Shown: positions 18,952 to 28,936 of the stretch, in pieces | Layout of the letters: each line of letters opens with the position of its first letter | Numbering within the stretch: the first letter of the stretch is position 1 | Assembly (NCBI RefSeq): GCF_900096955.1 | Contig: NZ_FMYL01000007.1 | Coordinates: forward strand, 1-64,000 | Direction: 5' to 3' | Length of the DNA stretch: 64,000 nt | DNA from: Acinetobacter boissieri | GTDB taxonomy: Bacteria; Pseudomonadota; Gammaproteobacteria; Pseudomonadales; Moraxellaceae | Notes under the pieces: generated by a model | Database searches by the model: none | Told to the model about the DNA's origin: nothing | The model's input: the letters and a program-made list of their open reading frames with translations, nothing else | Translations under genes and position numbers: made by a program

Positions 18952-20991
18952 ATGACACTCTCTACGGCAACCTTGCCAGTATCCGATTTTTCAAATATTA
19001 CTATTACTCAACTCAAAAAAAACGTAGAAGACGTTATTTTAAAAGGACAATCTTTTTTAGATGAGCTTAAAACGGTGCCACATACTGTTGAAGCACAGAT
19101 GGATACCATTAATAACTTAGATGAGTTATCTAACCAAATTGATGCAACATGGGGCACTCTCTCTCACCTCAATACTGTAATGAGTGATGCAGAAACACGT
19201 GAAGCCTATCAAGCTGTGCTTCCTCAATTAAGTCAGTTTTCAACGCACATTGGACAACATACCGCTTTATATCAAACCTACCAGGCACTGCATGATAGTG
19301 ATGCATTTAAACAACTTGATGAAGCACAACAAAGTGCCATTCGTCTATCACTCGATAATTTCAAACGTTCAGGCGTTGCATTAGAAGGAGAAAAGAAAAC
19401 TCGTTTTGCAGAAATTTCAGCACGCTTATCACAACTATCTTCAGATTTCTCTAACCATGTACTTGACGCAACCCAAGCTTATGTCAAACCACTGACAGAA
19501 GCAGAACTAAAAGGCTTACCAGACAGTGCGGTAGAGCTACTGAAACAATATGGACAGCAACATCAACTAGAACAAGCTGCTGCAACACTTGATTTTCCAT
19601 CATATATTGCGATTATGACGTATGCTGAAGATCGCGAATTGCGAGAAGCACTCTATAAAGCCTACTGCACTAAAGCATCGGACCAAGGTTCTGATCCTTC
19701 GCTAGATAATACAGCAATCATTGAAGAAATCTTGCAACTTCGCCAAGAAAAATCGGAGTTACTCGGTTTTAATAACTATGCAGAATTTTCAATTGCAGCA
19801 AAAATGGCACCTGATGTAAATACGGTACATGAGTTTTTACTCAACCTTGCAGAACATGCAAAAAAACCAGCATCTGAAGAAATTCAAGCTCTCAAAGAGA
19901 TTGCAACAAAAGATGGCATCACCCAAATTCAACCATGGGATGCGACTTTTTATTCAGAAAAGCTCAAACAACAACTATTTAACTTGTCACAAGAAGAGCT
20001 CAAGCCTTACTTCCCCGCACCAAAAGTGATTGAAGGTTTATTTGGTATTATTAAACAGCTCTATAAAATAGATATTATTGAACGAAAAGCACCTGTATGG
20101 CATAAAGATGTACAGTATTTTGAAATTGAAGATCAAGGCGAAGTAATTGCTGGCTTTTATTTCGACCTATACGCTCGCCAAGGTAAACGAGGCGGTGCAT
20201 GGATGAATGGCGCACACTCTAGAATGCAAACCTCAAATGGCTTACAAAAGCCAATCTGTTACATGGTATGCAACTTTACACCGCCTGTCGCAGATCAACC
20301 TGCTCTCATTACCCATGATGAAGTACTTACGCTATTCCATGAGTTTGGACATGGCCTACATCATATGCTTACCGAGGTAGATAACATATCTGTAGCGGGA
20401 ACCAATGGCGTAGCATGGGATGCTGTTGAGCTTCCAAGCCAATTTATGGAGTTTTGGACTTGGGATAAAACTGCACTTGACCAACTTACAGGGCACGTAA
20501 ATACAAAAGAAACGCTTCCTCAACACTTGCTTGATGCATTACTCAATGCACGCTTCTTCCAGTCAGGTATGCAAACCTTACGTCAAATTGAATTTGCTTT
20601 ATTTGACCTCAGTATTCATATGCAAAATAAAGCCTTAAATGCTCCAGAAGTACAGCATATGCTTGACGAACTTCGTGCTAAAATCTCAGTATTACCAACG
20701 ATTAAATATAATCGTTTTCAACATAGCTTTAGTCATATTTTTGCTGGCGGCTATGCTGCAGGTTACTATTCTTATAAATGGGCAGAAGTATTAGCAAGTG
20801 ATGCATTTGAGCGCTTTGAAGAAGAAGGGCTATTTAACCAAGCCACTGGCCATGAATTCAGATCTGCTATTCTAGCTGTAGGGGGCAAAAACGATGCTCT
20901 TGATGCTTTCATCCAATTTAGGGGTCGTGAACCAAAAATAGATGCCCTGTTAAAACACCAAGGTTGGACTGAAGCAACCGTATCTTCATAA
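18952..20991 (+). CDS. prlC: Oligopeptidase A (M3 family)
   Basis: A cytosolic zinc oligopeptidase that degrades short peptides, including cleaved signal peptides. The M3 zinc motif HEFGHGLH begins at H463 and the downstream glutamate lies in WDAVELPSQFMEFW. Length is 679 residues, as in the family. The ATG at 18952 has only a weak TTAGG upstream, but the N-terminus fits the family. The small zinc-ribbon gene yheV follows 29 bp later, a neighbour pair seen in other gammaproteobacteria. Confidence 0.95.
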   Translation: MTLSTATLPVSDFSNITITQLKKNVEDVILKGQSFLDELKTVPHTVEAQMDTINNLDELSNQIDATWGTLSHLNTVMSDAETREAYQAVLPQLSQFSTHIGQHTALYQTYQALHDSDAFKQLDEAQQSAIRLSLDNFKRSGVALEGEKKTRFAEISARLSQLSSDFSNHVLDATQAYVKPLTEAELKGLPDSAVELLKQYGQQHQLEQAAATLDFPSYIAIMTYAEDRELREALYKAYCTKASDQGSDPSLDNTAIIEEILQLRQEKSELLGFNNYAEFSIAAKMAPDVNTVHEFLLNLAEHAKKPASEEIQALKEIATKDGITQIQPWDATFYSEKLKQQLFNLSQEELKPYFPAPKVIEGLFGIIKQLYKIDIIERKAPVWHKDVQYFEIEDQGEVIAGFYFDLYARQGKRGGAWMNGAHSRMQTSNGLQKPICYMVCNFTPPVADQPALITHDEVLTLFHEFGHGLHHMLTEVDNISVAGTNGVAWDAVELPSQFMEFWTWDKTALDQLTGHVNTKETLPQHLLDALLNARFFQSGMQTLRQIEFALFDLSIHMQNKALNAPEVQHMLDELRAKISVLPTIKYNRFQHSFSHIFAGGYAAGYYSYKWAEVLASDAFERFEEEGLFNQATGHEFRSAILAVGGKNDALDAFIQFRGREPKIDALLKHQGWTEATVSS

Positions 20992-21020
20992 ATTGAGTAA
21001 TATATGGTGAGTATAATTTT

Positions 21021-21224
21021 ATGAAAAAAAGATTTATTGCAGGTGCTGTCTGCCCTAAATGTCAGGCTTTAGATCGTATTATTATGCTCACCAATCACTT
21101 AGGTGAAGAACATATCGAATGTATTTCGTGTGATTATCGTGATACACGTCCACAACAAATAAACTCAAGTAAATTAAGTCAAGTAGATGAGGTTGGTGTT
21201 ATTAAATTCAGACCTAAAGGTTGA
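21021..21224 (+). CDS. yheV: YheV-family putative zinc-ribbon protein
   Basis: A 67-residue protein with two CxxC knuckles (CPKCQALD and CISCDYRDTRPQ), the YheV pattern. It probably binds one zinc. The function is unknown. It is likely cotranscribed with prlC and ends 11 bp from the convergent ygfX-like gene, with no terminator between them. Confidence 0.85.
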   Translation: MKKRFIAGAVCPKCQALDRIIMLTNHLGEEHIECISCDYRDTRPQQINSSKLSQVDEVGVIKFRPKG

Positions 21225-21235
21225 ATATTATCTTT

Positions 21236-21637
21236 TTAATTTAATGACTTACCATAAATCTTTGCTAAGATTTTCATTTTTTTATAATCTTTACCTGTCA
21301 ATTGGTCTCTCCAAACAATTTGGGTAGACCATTTCTCTTTTTTAGCAAAACAAAAAGCAAAATATAATTGATGATCTAAAATTGAACACACTTCTTTCGT
21401 TACTACACCATCTATGTACTCAAACGTCCATATATTTTTATCTAACCATGCCAATGAGTATAATTTGGGTGTTTTCTTAAAAAAAACATATAAATTCCAA
21501 GTTAAAAAACCTACTAGTAAAATAGTATAAGTAAGTCCAACTGATTGATATATAAAGATTACCATTAAAACAAATAAAATGAATTGGAACCAATACTTTA
21601 AACGGCTTTTAGAAATTGGAAAATAGAGATCACCCAT
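21236..21637 (-). CDS. YgfX/CptA-like small membrane protein
   Basis: A 133-residue protein with two hydrophobic helices (about residues 15-52) and a soluble tail containing QIVWRDQLTGKDYKKMKI, like the arginine-aspartate motif near the end of YgfX proteins. It overlaps the 3' end of sdhE by 8 bp, the same arrangement as ygfY-ygfX in E. coli. In E. coli this pair was proposed as a toxin-antitoxin, and the small partner is established as the flavinylation factor SdhE. The assignment rests mostly on context and topology. Confidence 0.6.
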   Translation of the reverse strand: MGDLYFPISKSRLKYWFQFILFVLMVIFIYQSVGLTYTILLVGFLTWNLYVFFKKTPKLYSLAWLDKNIWTFEYIDGVVTKEVCSILDHQLYFAFCFAKKEKWSTQIVWRDQLTGKDYKKMKILAKIYGKSLN

Positions 21638-21878
21638 GTATATAACACTTTAGTTTTTGAATAAATACTTTTATTTCTTCAGACGGTGATTTATCTTCAT
21701 TCATAAACCAATCGAGTAAATCTGGATCTTCACATTCGATTAATTCTTCAAAGAGCTTTTGTTCTGTTTCAGATGCATTTAAATAATATTGCCTTACATA
21801 AGGGTCAAAATAAATATCTAATTCTTTTAAACCTCGTCTTGCTCTATAAATAGTTTTGCGTTGTTGTAAATTCATCAT
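21630..21878 (-). CDS. sdhE: FAD assembly factor SdhE
   Basis: An 82-residue helical protein that promotes covalent attachment of FAD to succinate dehydrogenase and fumarate reductase. The RGxxE motif needed for flavinylation is present (RRGLKELD), as is the acidic YFDPY/EDPDLLDWF pattern of the family. The frame is open 33 codons further upstream; the ATG at 21878, with GGA six bases before it, gives the family N-terminus (an adjacent ATG at 21875 is equally possible). It overlaps the ygfX-like gene. Insertion-sequence remnants begin about 140 bp upstream. Confidence 0.88.
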   Translation of the reverse strand: MMNLQQRKTIYRARRGLKELDIYFDPYVRQYYLNASETEQKLFEELIECEDPDLLDWFMNEDKSPSEEIKVFIQKLKCYIHG

Positions 21879-22018
21879 TTTTATTCCATATTTTATATAA
21901 TTATAACAAGAATTCTGTTTAAGTATTTCGCTAAAAAAGGACAAAATTATAACTATAAGTTGAGTAACTATAATCAAATAATCTAATTATTCACACAGAA
22001 GTGAAAAATATCTGAAAG

Positions 22019-22822
22019 AGTTGATCAATACAATCTTCCCGCCATTATTTTCTCTTTTTCTTAATTCATGCCCATATCTTTTCAATAAAATGTAAATCTG
22101 GGCTATACAAGGGAAGCCATAAAATTTAATGCCTAGGTTGTTCTAATAATTCCTGTATATCTATTCGTTCATGGCGGGTCGCATTATCCATCACGATGAC
22201 ACAGTGTGTAGGTAATTCAGAAATAAGAAAATGCTCTACCCAGAAATGAAATACATCTGAATTAATTTTGCACTAGAATAAGCCGACTACAAAATAGTTG
22301 ACCTTGATATAATGCACCAATCGGATTGGTTTGGTTCTTTGATTGCCAGTTAAATCAACCATAACATGGTGTTCCTTTGGGAGAATAACCATGAGATCGA
22401 TGATCGTGTGATTTGAACCCACTTCCATCAAGATAAACAATGGGGTGTTTTTTGTTGAAGTTGATCTAAAACTTTGGTGAATGCTGATCTGAGGGATTCT
22501 TTTGCTTGTGAGTGCTGTAAGGTCTTTTTTCCACTGTAATTCCTAAACGTTTTAATGCATAACCAATAAGATTCTGCTGAGCAGAAAAGACGTACAGCAC
22601 GCTCATACTGATAATCATCAGGATACTTTTTAATATCTGCATGGAGTTCGTCATCGTCAATTTTAAAATTTTTCCGTGGTCAAGTTCTTTTAACGTCAAT
22701 CCGTTTTTCCAACTCAAAATTGTATTTTTATCAATTTCAAATGATGCAGATACCACTCGTATGGAATATCCTTCCTCAAGCTTCGCTATGACTTTTCGTC
22801 TAAAATGTTCTAAATAACTCAT
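22019..22822 (-). pseudogene. Decayed IS630-type transposase
   Basis: The intact start (MSYLEHFRRKVIAKLEEGYS, then DKNTILSWK) is the IS630 helix-turn-helix. After about 45 codons the conserved text moves to another frame (IDDDELHADIKKYPDDYQYERA) and then back (ALKRLGIT). Farther on the minus strand reads INSDVFHFWVEHFL, CVIVMDNATRHERIDIQELL and LWLPLYSPDLHFIEKIWA, that is the second aspartate (DNATxH) and the PxYSPDLxxIE motif of the DDE domain. These pieces are broken by several stops and frameshifts. Ends and target-site duplication could not be fixed. It is non-functional. Confidence 0.85.
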
Positions 22823-22849
22823 TCTTATATTTTTGATTGTTTGACTATA

Positions 22850-23275
22850 GGTAAAATTTCTATGGGATAGTTCTTTGGCTGTAAGTTACATGTGGCAATA
22901 ATGCTGATGGAGATATGGTCAGTACAACTTTATCAAATGGACATATTCTCAATATTAAAATAGTAGAAGATTTAGTCAAAGCTTTTAAAGCGACAGTTTA
23001 TGCAGATCATGGCTATATTAGCCAAATCCTGAAAGAGAGACTGAAGTTGCAAAGTATTGATTTAGTGACTTACCACCAAAGAAATATAAATATTATTCAA
23101 ACACTTAAGATAGATCAGCACCATTTAAAAAAAAGAAATAAGATTGAGACCTTATTCAGTTTACTTAAAGGAAAATACAACTTAGACAAATAAAGCGAGA
23201 AGTGTTCAAGGGTATTTATCTAGAATTTATGCGTCTTTATGTGCAATGTTAATAAGCAGACCATTCAAGTTATGA
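22850..23275 (+). pseudogene. 3' fragment of an IS982-like transposase
   Basis: Only the C-terminal half remains. CKLHVA near 22890, then a frame change, then 22915-23193 encodes STTLSNGHILNIKIVEDLV, YADHGYISQ, DLVTYHQRNI and KKRNKIETLFSLLKGKY (last DDE glutamate in KIETLF). A +1 frameshift at the stop near 23191 restores ARSVQGYLSRIYASLCAM up to a stop at 23273. The order GHI-DIK, GYIS, IE is that of IS982-like elements; the family call is from memory. The N-terminal half is missing and no inverted repeats were recognised. Confidence 0.7.
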
Positions 23276-23331
23276 AGGCTTCAGCTCAAAAAGAATTCGA
23301 GTTACTATAGATTAAAGAAGTTATATGTAAT

Positions 23332-23361
23332 AAAAAAGGCCAGATAATCTGACCTTTTTTA
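23332..23361 (-). terminator. Terminator of the ribosomal protein cluster
   Basis: On the minus strand AAAAAAGGTCAGAT pairs with the complementary arm ending GGCCTTTTTT (one G-T mismatch pair). The stem is flanked by A and T runs. It lies 16 bp after the rplQ stop and closes the 13.7-kb cluster. Confidence 0.85.
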
Positions 23362-23376
23362 TTATTACTTAAGCAA

Positions 23377-23754
23377 TTACTCTGCTGAAGTATTTACTTC
23401 ACGATCTACAAGCTCGATATAAGCCATCGGTGCTGCATCTCCAGCACGGAAGCCTGCTTTAAGCACGCGTAGATAGCCGCCGTTACGCTCTTTGTAGCGA
23501 GGGCCTAGAACGGTAAATAACTTACCAACAGTTGCTGCATTACGAGTACGAGCAAACGCGATACGACGGTTTGCTACAGTGTCGTTTTTAGCTAAAGTGA
23601 TTAAAGGCTCAGCAACACGACGAAGCTCTTTCGCCTTAGGTAAAGTCGTTTTAATTAACTCATGCTCAACTAGAGCATTTGCTAAATTTTGAAACAACGC
23701 CTTACGGTGGCTGCTTGTACGGCCTAATTTCACACCACTATTACGATGACGCAT
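23377..23754 (-). CDS. rplQ: 50S ribosomal protein L17
   Basis: A large-subunit protein near the polypeptide exit tunnel. The N-terminal [20 protein letters not shown] and the block [19 protein letters not shown] are diagnostic. At 125 residues it is the usual size. It is the last gene of the alpha part, 18 bp after rpoA and before the terminator. Confidence 0.98.
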   Translation of the reverse strand: MRHRNSGVKLGRTSSHRKALFQNLANALVEHELIKTTLPKAKELRRVAEPLITLAKNDTVANRRIAFARTRNAATVGKLFTVLGPRYKERNGGYLRVLKAGFRAGDAAPMAYIELVDREVNTSAE

Positions 23755-23772
23755 GGTGATAGTCCTACTTAA

Positions 23773-24780
23773 TTAACGGCTACGATAGGCAAAACGGTCG
23801 TCCATACGAAGACTAGCTGGTGGCCAGTTCTCTAGACGCATACCTAGTTGTAAACCTTTCGATGCCAACACATCTTTAATCTCAGTCAACGATTTTTTAC
23901 CCAAGTTTGGAGTTTTTAACAACTCTACTTCAGTACGCTGAACAAGATCACCAATGTAATAAATATTTTCTGCTTTTAAACAATTCGCAGAACGAACAGT
24001 AAGCTCTAGATCATCTACTGGACGAAGCAAGATTGGATCAACTTCTTCGCGAGGTTCTTGAGCAACTGGTGTTTGATCTTTTTGCAAGTCAACAAATATT
24101 GCGATTTGCTGTTGCAAGATTGTTGCTGCCTTACGAATTGCTTCTTCAGGATCAACAGTACCATTTGTTTCAAGATCAATGATCAACTTATCAAGGTCTG
24201 TACGTTGTTCTACACGTGCATTTTCAACAGTGTAAGAAATACGTTTGATTGGGCTATAGCTTGCATCTAACTGTAAACGTCCAACTGGGCGAGTTTCGCC
24301 TTCAGGAAAACGTGAATCAGATGTTTCATAGCCACGACCTTGAGCAACTTTAAGGCGCATCTTTAATGAACCAGATGTACTCAAAGTACCGATCACATGC
24401 TCAGGGTTAACCAATTCAACATTATGTGGCAAACGAAGGTCAGCAGCTGTAACATCGCCTGGACCTTGTTTTTCTAATGTTAAATATGCTTCATTTTGAT
24501 CGAACAGCTTAATCGACAATCCTTTAAGGTTCAGCAAGAGCTCGACGATGTCCTGCTGCAAGCCTTCTAAAGTACTGTACTCGTGCTCGACGCCTTCTAT
24601 TTCAACTTCTACCACAGCAGCGCCAGGCAAAGAAGACAATAGAATGCGACGTAAAGCATTACCAAGAGTATGACCAAAGCCACGCTCTAATGGTTCAAGA
24701 ATCACTTTTGCCGAGGTCCCGCTTGCCGCTTCGACCTTGATCGCTTGCGGAGTAAGAAACTCGTTTGCAGTACGCGTCAT
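23773..24780 (-). CDS. rpoA: DNA-directed RNA polymerase subunit alpha
   Basis: Forms the dimer platform for assembly of beta and beta' and, through the C-terminal domain, contacts UP elements and activators. The 335-residue protein has the N-terminal assembly domain ([19 protein letters not shown]) and an alpha-CTD nearly identical to E. coli ([19 protein letters not shown], then RLENWPPAS). A linker of normal length is seen. It lies between rpsD and rplQ, as is universal in gammaproteobacteria. Confidence 0.99.
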   Translation of the reverse strand: MTRTANEFLTPQAIKVEAASGTSAKVILEPLERGFGHTLGNALRRILLSSLPGAAVVEVEIEGVEHEYSTLEGLQQDIVELLLNLKGLSIKLFDQNEAYLTLEKQGPGDVTAADLRLPHNVELVNPEHVIGTLSTSGSLKMRLKVAQGRGYETSDSRFPEGETRPVGRLQLDASYSPIKRISYTVENARVEQRTDLDKLIIDLETNGTVDPEEAIRKAATILQQQIAIFVDLQKDQTPVAQEPREEVDPILLRPVDDLELTVRSANCLKAENIYYIGDLVQRTEVELLKTPNLGKKSLTEIKDVLASKGLQLGMRLENWPPASLRMDDRFAYRSR

Positions 24781-24797
24781 TATTGCTACCTCAAGGA

Positions 24798-25421
24798 TTA
24801 TTTAGAATACAATTCTACAATCAAGCTTTCATTGATTTCAGCAGGTAGATCAGAACGATCTGGTGCAGCTTTAAACGTACCTTCAAATTTAGAATGATCA
24901 ATCTCAATCCAAGTAGGAAGACCACGTTGAGTCGCTAATTCAACTGCGCTTTTAATACGTAGTTGTTGTTTAGCACCTTCGTGTACGGCAATTACATCAC
25001 CAGCTTTTACTTGAATAGACGCAATGTTTACACGACGACCATTTAAAGTAATAGAACGGTGACTTACTAATTGACGCGCTTCTGCACGTGTAGAACCAAA
25101 ACCCATGCGATAAACAACGTTATCAAGACGGCTTTCAAGTAACTTTAATAAGTTTTCACCTGTTGCGCCTTTAACACGAGCAGCTTCTTTATAGTAATTA
25201 CTAAACTGACGCTCTAAAACACCGTACATACGACGTACTTTTTGTTTTTCACGTAATTGTAGTGAGTACTCTGATTGCTTTGCACGTGACTGGCCATGTT
25301 GACCAGGTGCTTTAGCATGTTTTTTAGTTTTGACGTCAAATGGTTTAACGCCAGATTTAAGTTGCAGGTCAGTCCCTTCACGACGAGAGAGTTTGCATTT
25401 TGGACCAATATAACGAGCCAT
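24798..25421 (-). CDS. rpsD: 30S ribosomal protein S4
   Basis: A primary 16S rRNA binding protein and, in E. coli, the translational repressor of the alpha operon. It is 207 residues with [16 protein letters not shown] at the start and an S4 RNA-binding domain ([20 protein letters not shown]). Only one cysteine is in the N-terminal region, so this is the zinc-free form. If regulation resembles E. coli, its target would be the structured leader before rpsM (26219-26270). Confidence 0.98.
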   Translation of the reverse strand: MARYIGPKCKLSRREGTDLQLKSGVKPFDVKTKKHAKAPGQHGQSRAKQSEYSLQLREKQKVRRMYGVLERQFSNYYKEAARVKGATGENLLKLLESRLDNVVYRMGFGSTRAEARQLVSHRSITLNGRRVNIASIQVKAGDVIAVHEGAKQQLRIKSAVELATQRGLPTWIEIDHSKFEGTFKAAPDRSDLPAEINESLIVELYSK

Positions 25422-25433
25422 GAATGTTTCTCC

Positions 25434-25820
25434 TTAGACGCGACGTTTTTTAGGTGGACGACAACCGTTGTGAGGAATTGGTGTCACATCGGTAATGCTG
25501 CTAATCTTATAACCCACTGCTCCTAATGCACGAACCGCGGACTCACGACCTGGACCAGGACCTTTCACAAGGACTTCCAAGTTTTTCAAACCGTAATCTA
25601 AAGCAGCTTTACCAGCAACTTCAGCAGCTACCTGAGCAGCAAACGGAGTTGATTTACGTGAACCACGGAAGCCTTGTCCACCAGAGGTAGCCCAAGCCAA
25701 TGCATTACCTTGACGATCGGTAATCGTTACAATGGTGTTATTAAAAGAAGCGTGAATGTGTGCAACACCTTCAGAGACGGTACGAGTGACCTTCTTGCGT
25801 GCGCGAGTATCTTTAGCCAT
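25434..25820 (-). CDS. rpsK: 30S ribosomal protein S11
   Basis: A platform protein of the small subunit that contacts the E-site mRNA. It is 128 residues; [19 protein letters not shown] and the C-terminal [15 protein letters not shown] are diagnostic. It is 20 bp after rpsM and 12 bp before rpsD. Confidence 0.98.
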   Translation of the reverse strand: MAKDTRARKKVTRTVSEGVAHIHASFNNTIVTITDRQGNALAWATSGGQGFRGSRKSTPFAAQVAAEVAGKAALDYGLKNLEVLVKGPGPGRESAVRALGAVGYKISSITDVTPIPHNGCRPPKKRRV

Positions 25821-25840
25821 CTTTTAGCTTCCAGAAAATC

Positions 25841-26197
25841 TTACTTTTTAATCGGTTTGCGCGGACCTTTGCGGGTACGTGCGTTAGTTTTTGTGCGTTG
25901 ACCGCGGACAGGCAAGCTACGACGATGACGAAGGCCACGATAGCAACCTAAATCCATTAAACGTTTAATGTTCATGGAAATTTCGCGACGCAAATCACCT
26001 TCGGTTGGAACCTTAGCAACTTCTGCGCGAATCGCATCAAGCTGAGCATCATCCAATTCACGTACTTTTGTAGTGAAGCCAATGCCAGCAGCTGCAAGAA
26101 TATTCTCTGCAGTGTGACGACCTACACCAAAAATGTAAGTGAGGGAGATAACAGCATGCTTGTTATCCGGAATGTTTACACCGGCAATACGAGCCAT
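25841..26197 (-). CDS. rpsM: 30S ribosomal protein S13
   Basis: A head protein that contacts the P-site tRNA and L5. It is 118 residues, beginning [19 protein letters not shown], with the basic tail [17 protein letters not shown]. It is the first gene of the alpha portion; the 108-bp gap upstream is the longest inside the ribosomal cluster and contains a strong inverted repeat. Confidence 0.98.
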   Translation of the reverse strand: MARIAGVNIPDNKHAVISLTYIFGVGRHTAENILAAAGIGFTTKVRELDDAQLDAIRAEVAKVPTEGDLRREISMNIKRLMDLGCYRGLRHRRSLPVRGQRTKTNARTRKGPRKPIKK

Positions 26198-26218
26198 TCA
26201 CTTTCTCCAAAAAGGCAG

Positions 26219-26270
26219 TTGAGTTAACAGACCACCCATTAAAATTCTTAAGGAGCGGATATTAACTCAA
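26219..26270 (-). promoter_or_regulatory. Structured leader before rpsM, candidate S4 target
   Basis: TTGAGTTAA (minus strand, 26262-26270) pairs exactly with TTAACTCAA (26219-26227). Inside it CCGCTC can pair with GGGTGG using two wobble pairs, giving a stacked two-part hairpin that ends about 20 nt before the rpsM start. The position is that of the E. coli alpha-operon leader where S4 represses translation. The regulatory role is inferred from position only. Confidence 0.5.
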
Positions 26271-26305
26271 TTCACCTACTGAAATCAACAGTCTAAGTTA
26301 TTTTA

Positions 26306-26422
26306 TTAACCTTGACGCTGTTTATGACGAGGTTCTGCGTTACAAATCACGCGAATAACCCCATTACGACGGATAACTTTACAGCTACCACAAATTTTCT
26401 TTACAGAAGCTTGTACTTTCAT
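26306..26422 (-). CDS. rpmJ: 50S ribosomal protein L36
   Basis: A 38-residue protein, [19 protein letters not shown] and onward, ending PRHKQRQG. The CxxC, the later cysteine and the histidine (C11, C14, C27, H32) make it the zinc-binding form. It lies between secY and the rpsM leader, its standard place. Confidence 0.97.
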   Translation of the reverse strand: MKVQASVKKICGSCKVIRRNGVIRVICNAEPRHKQRQG

Positions 26423-26443
26423 GATGAAAACCTCTAAGTGCGC

Positions 26444-27802
26444 TTATCCCTTAGGATGAGCTGTCGTTTTTTTCATCAATGTTTGATTATCATATTGATG
26501 TGATGTCAAGTGTGACTGTAGTTGGGCCATAAAATCCATTACGACAACTACAACAATTAACAATGATGTACCACCAACATTCATTGTCATACTAAATGTA
26601 CTTTGCAGTATCATTGGCATTAAACAAATAAAGGTAATATATATCGCACCAATAAACGTCAAACGATTGAGAATATGATCTAAGTAACGAGCTGTTTGCT
26701 CTCCTGGGCGTATACCAGGCACATAAGCACCACTACGTTTTAAATTTTCTGCAACTTCTTTGGGACTAAATACCAATGCCGTATAGAAATAACAGAAAAA
26801 TATAATTAGCGCAGCGAACAACACCAAGTACAACGTATGTCCAGGCGACAACACGAGCGCCAAATCTTGCAAACCACGCTTAATAAAACCAGCATTAGGA
26901 TCTGTACTACCTACCCACTGCCCAAGACTTGCCGGGAACAATAGGAGTGAGCTTGCAAAAATTGCTGGAATAACACCAGCCATATTAATTTTTAATGGCA
27001 AATGTGTTTGTTGCGCAGTAAAAATTCGACGTCCTTGTTGTTTTTGTGCATAGTTTACAGTAATTCTACGTTGTGCTTTTTCAATAAATACAATCGCAAT
27101 TAAAACAGCAAGTGCAAGCAATGCAAGCACTACCAAGCCAATTATACTTGTTTGGCCATTTTCTACTGCAGAGAACGACTGTAAAACTAAATTAGGTAGA
27201 TTTGCAACAATGCCTGCAAATATGATCATAGAGATACCATTACCAATACCACGTTCGGTAATTTGCTCTCCCAACCACATTAAAAACATTGTTCCAGCAA
27301 TCAAAGATGTTACTGCAGGAATGTAAAATGCCAAGCCCGAGTTTAAAGTAATGCCTTGAGAGATTAACCCTGCACACATACCTGTAGCTTGGACTATTGC
27401 TAAAATCAAAGTCCCTTGTCGGGTATATTGATTAATTTTACGTTTACCTTGCTCGCCTTCTTTTTTCAAAGCTTCTAAAGAAGGAATCACTGTTGACATT
27501 AACTGCACAATAATCGAGGCAGAAATATAAGGCATGATTCCTAGTGCTAGAATAGACATACGTTGTAATGCACCACCAGAGAACATGTTAAACAAACCAA
27601 GAATTGTTCCTTGATTTGCATTAAACAAATGCTCTAGTGCTGCATTATTTATGCCTGGTACGGGAATATGCGATCCTAGTCTAAACACCAATAATGCACA
27701 GATTAAAAACACCATGCGACGTATAATTTCACGGTATTTTACGTGGAAAGGCTGAGCTTTCATCATGTGAACATGACTTGAAGAACTAGGAGACATAGAC
27801 AC
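26444..27802 (-). CDS. secY: Protein translocase subunit SecY
   Basis: The channel subunit of the SecYEG inner-membrane translocase. It is 452 residues with ten predicted transmembrane helices. The plug region follows [10 protein letters not shown], and [20 protein letters not shown] is also present. The cytosolic loop [19 protein letters not shown], with the R-containing tip [12 protein letters not shown], is conserved. It sits 5 bp after rplO and is translationally coupled in the spc portion. Confidence 0.98.
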   Translation of the reverse strand: MSMSPSSSSHVHMMKAQPFHVKYREIIRRMVFLICALLVFRLGSHIPVPGINNAALEHLFNANQGTILGLFNMFSGGALQRMSILALGIMPYISASIIVQLMSTVIPSLEALKKEGEQGKRKINQYTRQGTLILAIVQATGMCAGLISQGITLNSGLAFYIPAVTSLIAGTMFLMWLGEQITERGIGNGISMIIFAGIVANLPNLVLQSFSAVENGQTSIIGLVVLALLALAVLIAIVFIEKAQRRITVNYAQKQQGRRIFTAQQTHLPLKINMAGVIPAIFASSLLLFPASLGQWVGSTDPNAGFIKRGLQDLALVLSPGHTLYLVLFAALIIFFCYFYTALVFSPKEVAENLKRSGAYVPGIRPGEQTARYLDHILNRLTFIGAIYITFICLMPMILQSTFSMTMNVGGTSLLIVVVVVMDFMAQLQSHLTSHQYDNQTLMKKTTAHPKG

Positions 27803-27807
27803 TCGTA

Positions 27808-28248
27808 TTACTCCTCGACTTTACCGCCAGCAGCTTCAATTGCAACTTTAGCGCCTTTAGTCAACACAACACCTTTAACAGTGAATGCACGAGTTACTTC
27901 GCCTGAAAGCACAATACGAGCACGTATTTGGTCACGACGCACAACGTTTGCAGCCTTTAAAGTTTCAAGGCTAACAATATCGCCTTCAACTTTATTTAAT
28001 TCAGAAACACGTACTTCAGCAGTTTTTAACGCTAACTGACTTGTGAAACCAAACTTAGGCAAACGACGATAAAGTGCTGTTTGACCACCTTCAAAGCCGG
28101 GACGAACGCCACCGCTTTTACGTGATTTTTGCCCTTTAACACCACGACCACCAGTCTTACCGACACCAGAACCGATACCACGGCCAAGACGACGGTGTTC
28201 GCGCTTTGCACCTTCTGCAGGTGATAGTTCATTTAAACGCAGAGTCAT
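27808..28248 (-). CDS. rplO: 50S ribosomal protein L15
   Basis: A 146-residue late-assembly protein. [20 protein letters not shown] and the glycine/arginine-rich block [18 protein letters not shown] are diagnostic, with [15 protein letters not shown] next. It lies 4 bp after rpmD. Confidence 0.98.
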   Translation of the reverse strand: MTLRLNELSPAEGAKREHRRLGRGIGSGVGKTGGRGVKGQKSRKSGGVRPGFEGGQTALYRRLPKFGFTSQLALKTAEVRVSELNKVEGDIVSLETLKAANVVRRDQIRARIVLSGEVTRAFTVKGVVLTKGAKVAIEAAGGKVEE

Positions 28249-28252
28249 AGCC

Positions 28253-28429
28253 TTACCCCTCTACACTAACCATATAGTAGACTTTATTGATCATACCACG
28301 GTTAGAAGGTGTATCTTGCACTTCTACAGTATGACCGATGCGACGCAGACCTAAACCTTGTAGGCACAGTTTATGATTTTTCAAACGGTGCGAAGAAGAT
28401 TTGATCTGGGTAACTTTAATCGTTTTCAT
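28253..28429 (-). CDS. rpmD: 50S ribosomal protein L30
   Basis: A 58-residue protein beginning [20 protein letters not shown], then [20 protein letters not shown], the L30 signature. It lies between rpsE (7-bp gap) and rplO (4-bp gap). Confidence 0.97.
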   Translation of the reverse strand: MKTIKVTQIKSSSHRLKNHKLCLQGLGLRRIGHTVEVQDTPSNRGMINKVYYMVSVEG

Positions 28430-28436
28430 GATCTAT

Positions 28437-28934
28437 TTACCCTTGAATTTCTGCTACAGTTTTACCACGTTTCGCAGCGACTTTCTCAGGAGAAGTCATA
28501 TCACGCAAACCTTTAAAAGTCGCGTTAACTACGTTAGCAGCATTTGTAGAACCATAACATTTAGCAAGTACGTTATGCACACCTGCTGCTTCTAAAACAG
28601 CACGCATCGCACCACCAGCAATTACACCAGTACCTTCTGAAGCAGGCTGCATATACACACGGCTTGCACCATGACGGCCATTCACAGGGTGTTGTAAAGT
28701 GTTTCCGCTTAGGTCAACAGTAATCATGTTGCGACGTGCTGCTTCAAGTGCTTTAGAAATAGCAGCAGGAACTTCACGCGCTTTACCGCGACCAAAACCA
28801 ACACGACCGTTACCATCACCTACCACAGTCAATGCTGTGAAAGAGAAAATACGACCACCTTTTACAACCTTGGCTACACGATCAACGGCAACCAGTTTCT
28901 CAACGAGACCTTCGTTTTGTTCAACTTTCGCCAT
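28437..28934 (-). CDS. rpsE: 30S ribosomal protein S5
   Basis: A decoding-fidelity protein at the mRNA entry side. It is 165 residues with the double-stranded-RNA-binding S5 domain ([19 protein letters not shown]) and [20 protein letters not shown]. The gap to rplR is 2 bp. Confidence 0.98.
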   Translation of the reverse strand: MAKVEQNEGLVEKLVAVDRVAKVVKGGRIFSFTALTVVGDGNGRVGFGRGKAREVPAAISKALEAARRNMITVDLSGNTLQHPVNGRHGASRVYMQPASEGTGVIAGGAMRAVLEAAGVHNVLAKCYGSTNAANVVNATFKGLRDMTSPEKVAAKRGKTVAEIQG

Positions 28935-28936
28935 GA

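Noticed and set aside
22466..22822. 118-codon open frame as a functional DNA-binding protein.
   Set aside because: It starts as an IS630 transposase and loses the conserved text by frameshift, with the rest of the transposase following in pieces. It is a remnant.
22915..23193. 92-codon open frame as an intact gene.
   Set aside because: Conserved transposase text extends beyond both ends in other frames, so it is a fragment of a decayed element.
21935..23315. Similar words GAGTAACTATA and GAGTTACTATAG flanking the IS region as a target duplication or inverted ends.
   Set aside because: Matches are short, imperfect and AT-rich, and do not sit at the transposase ends.
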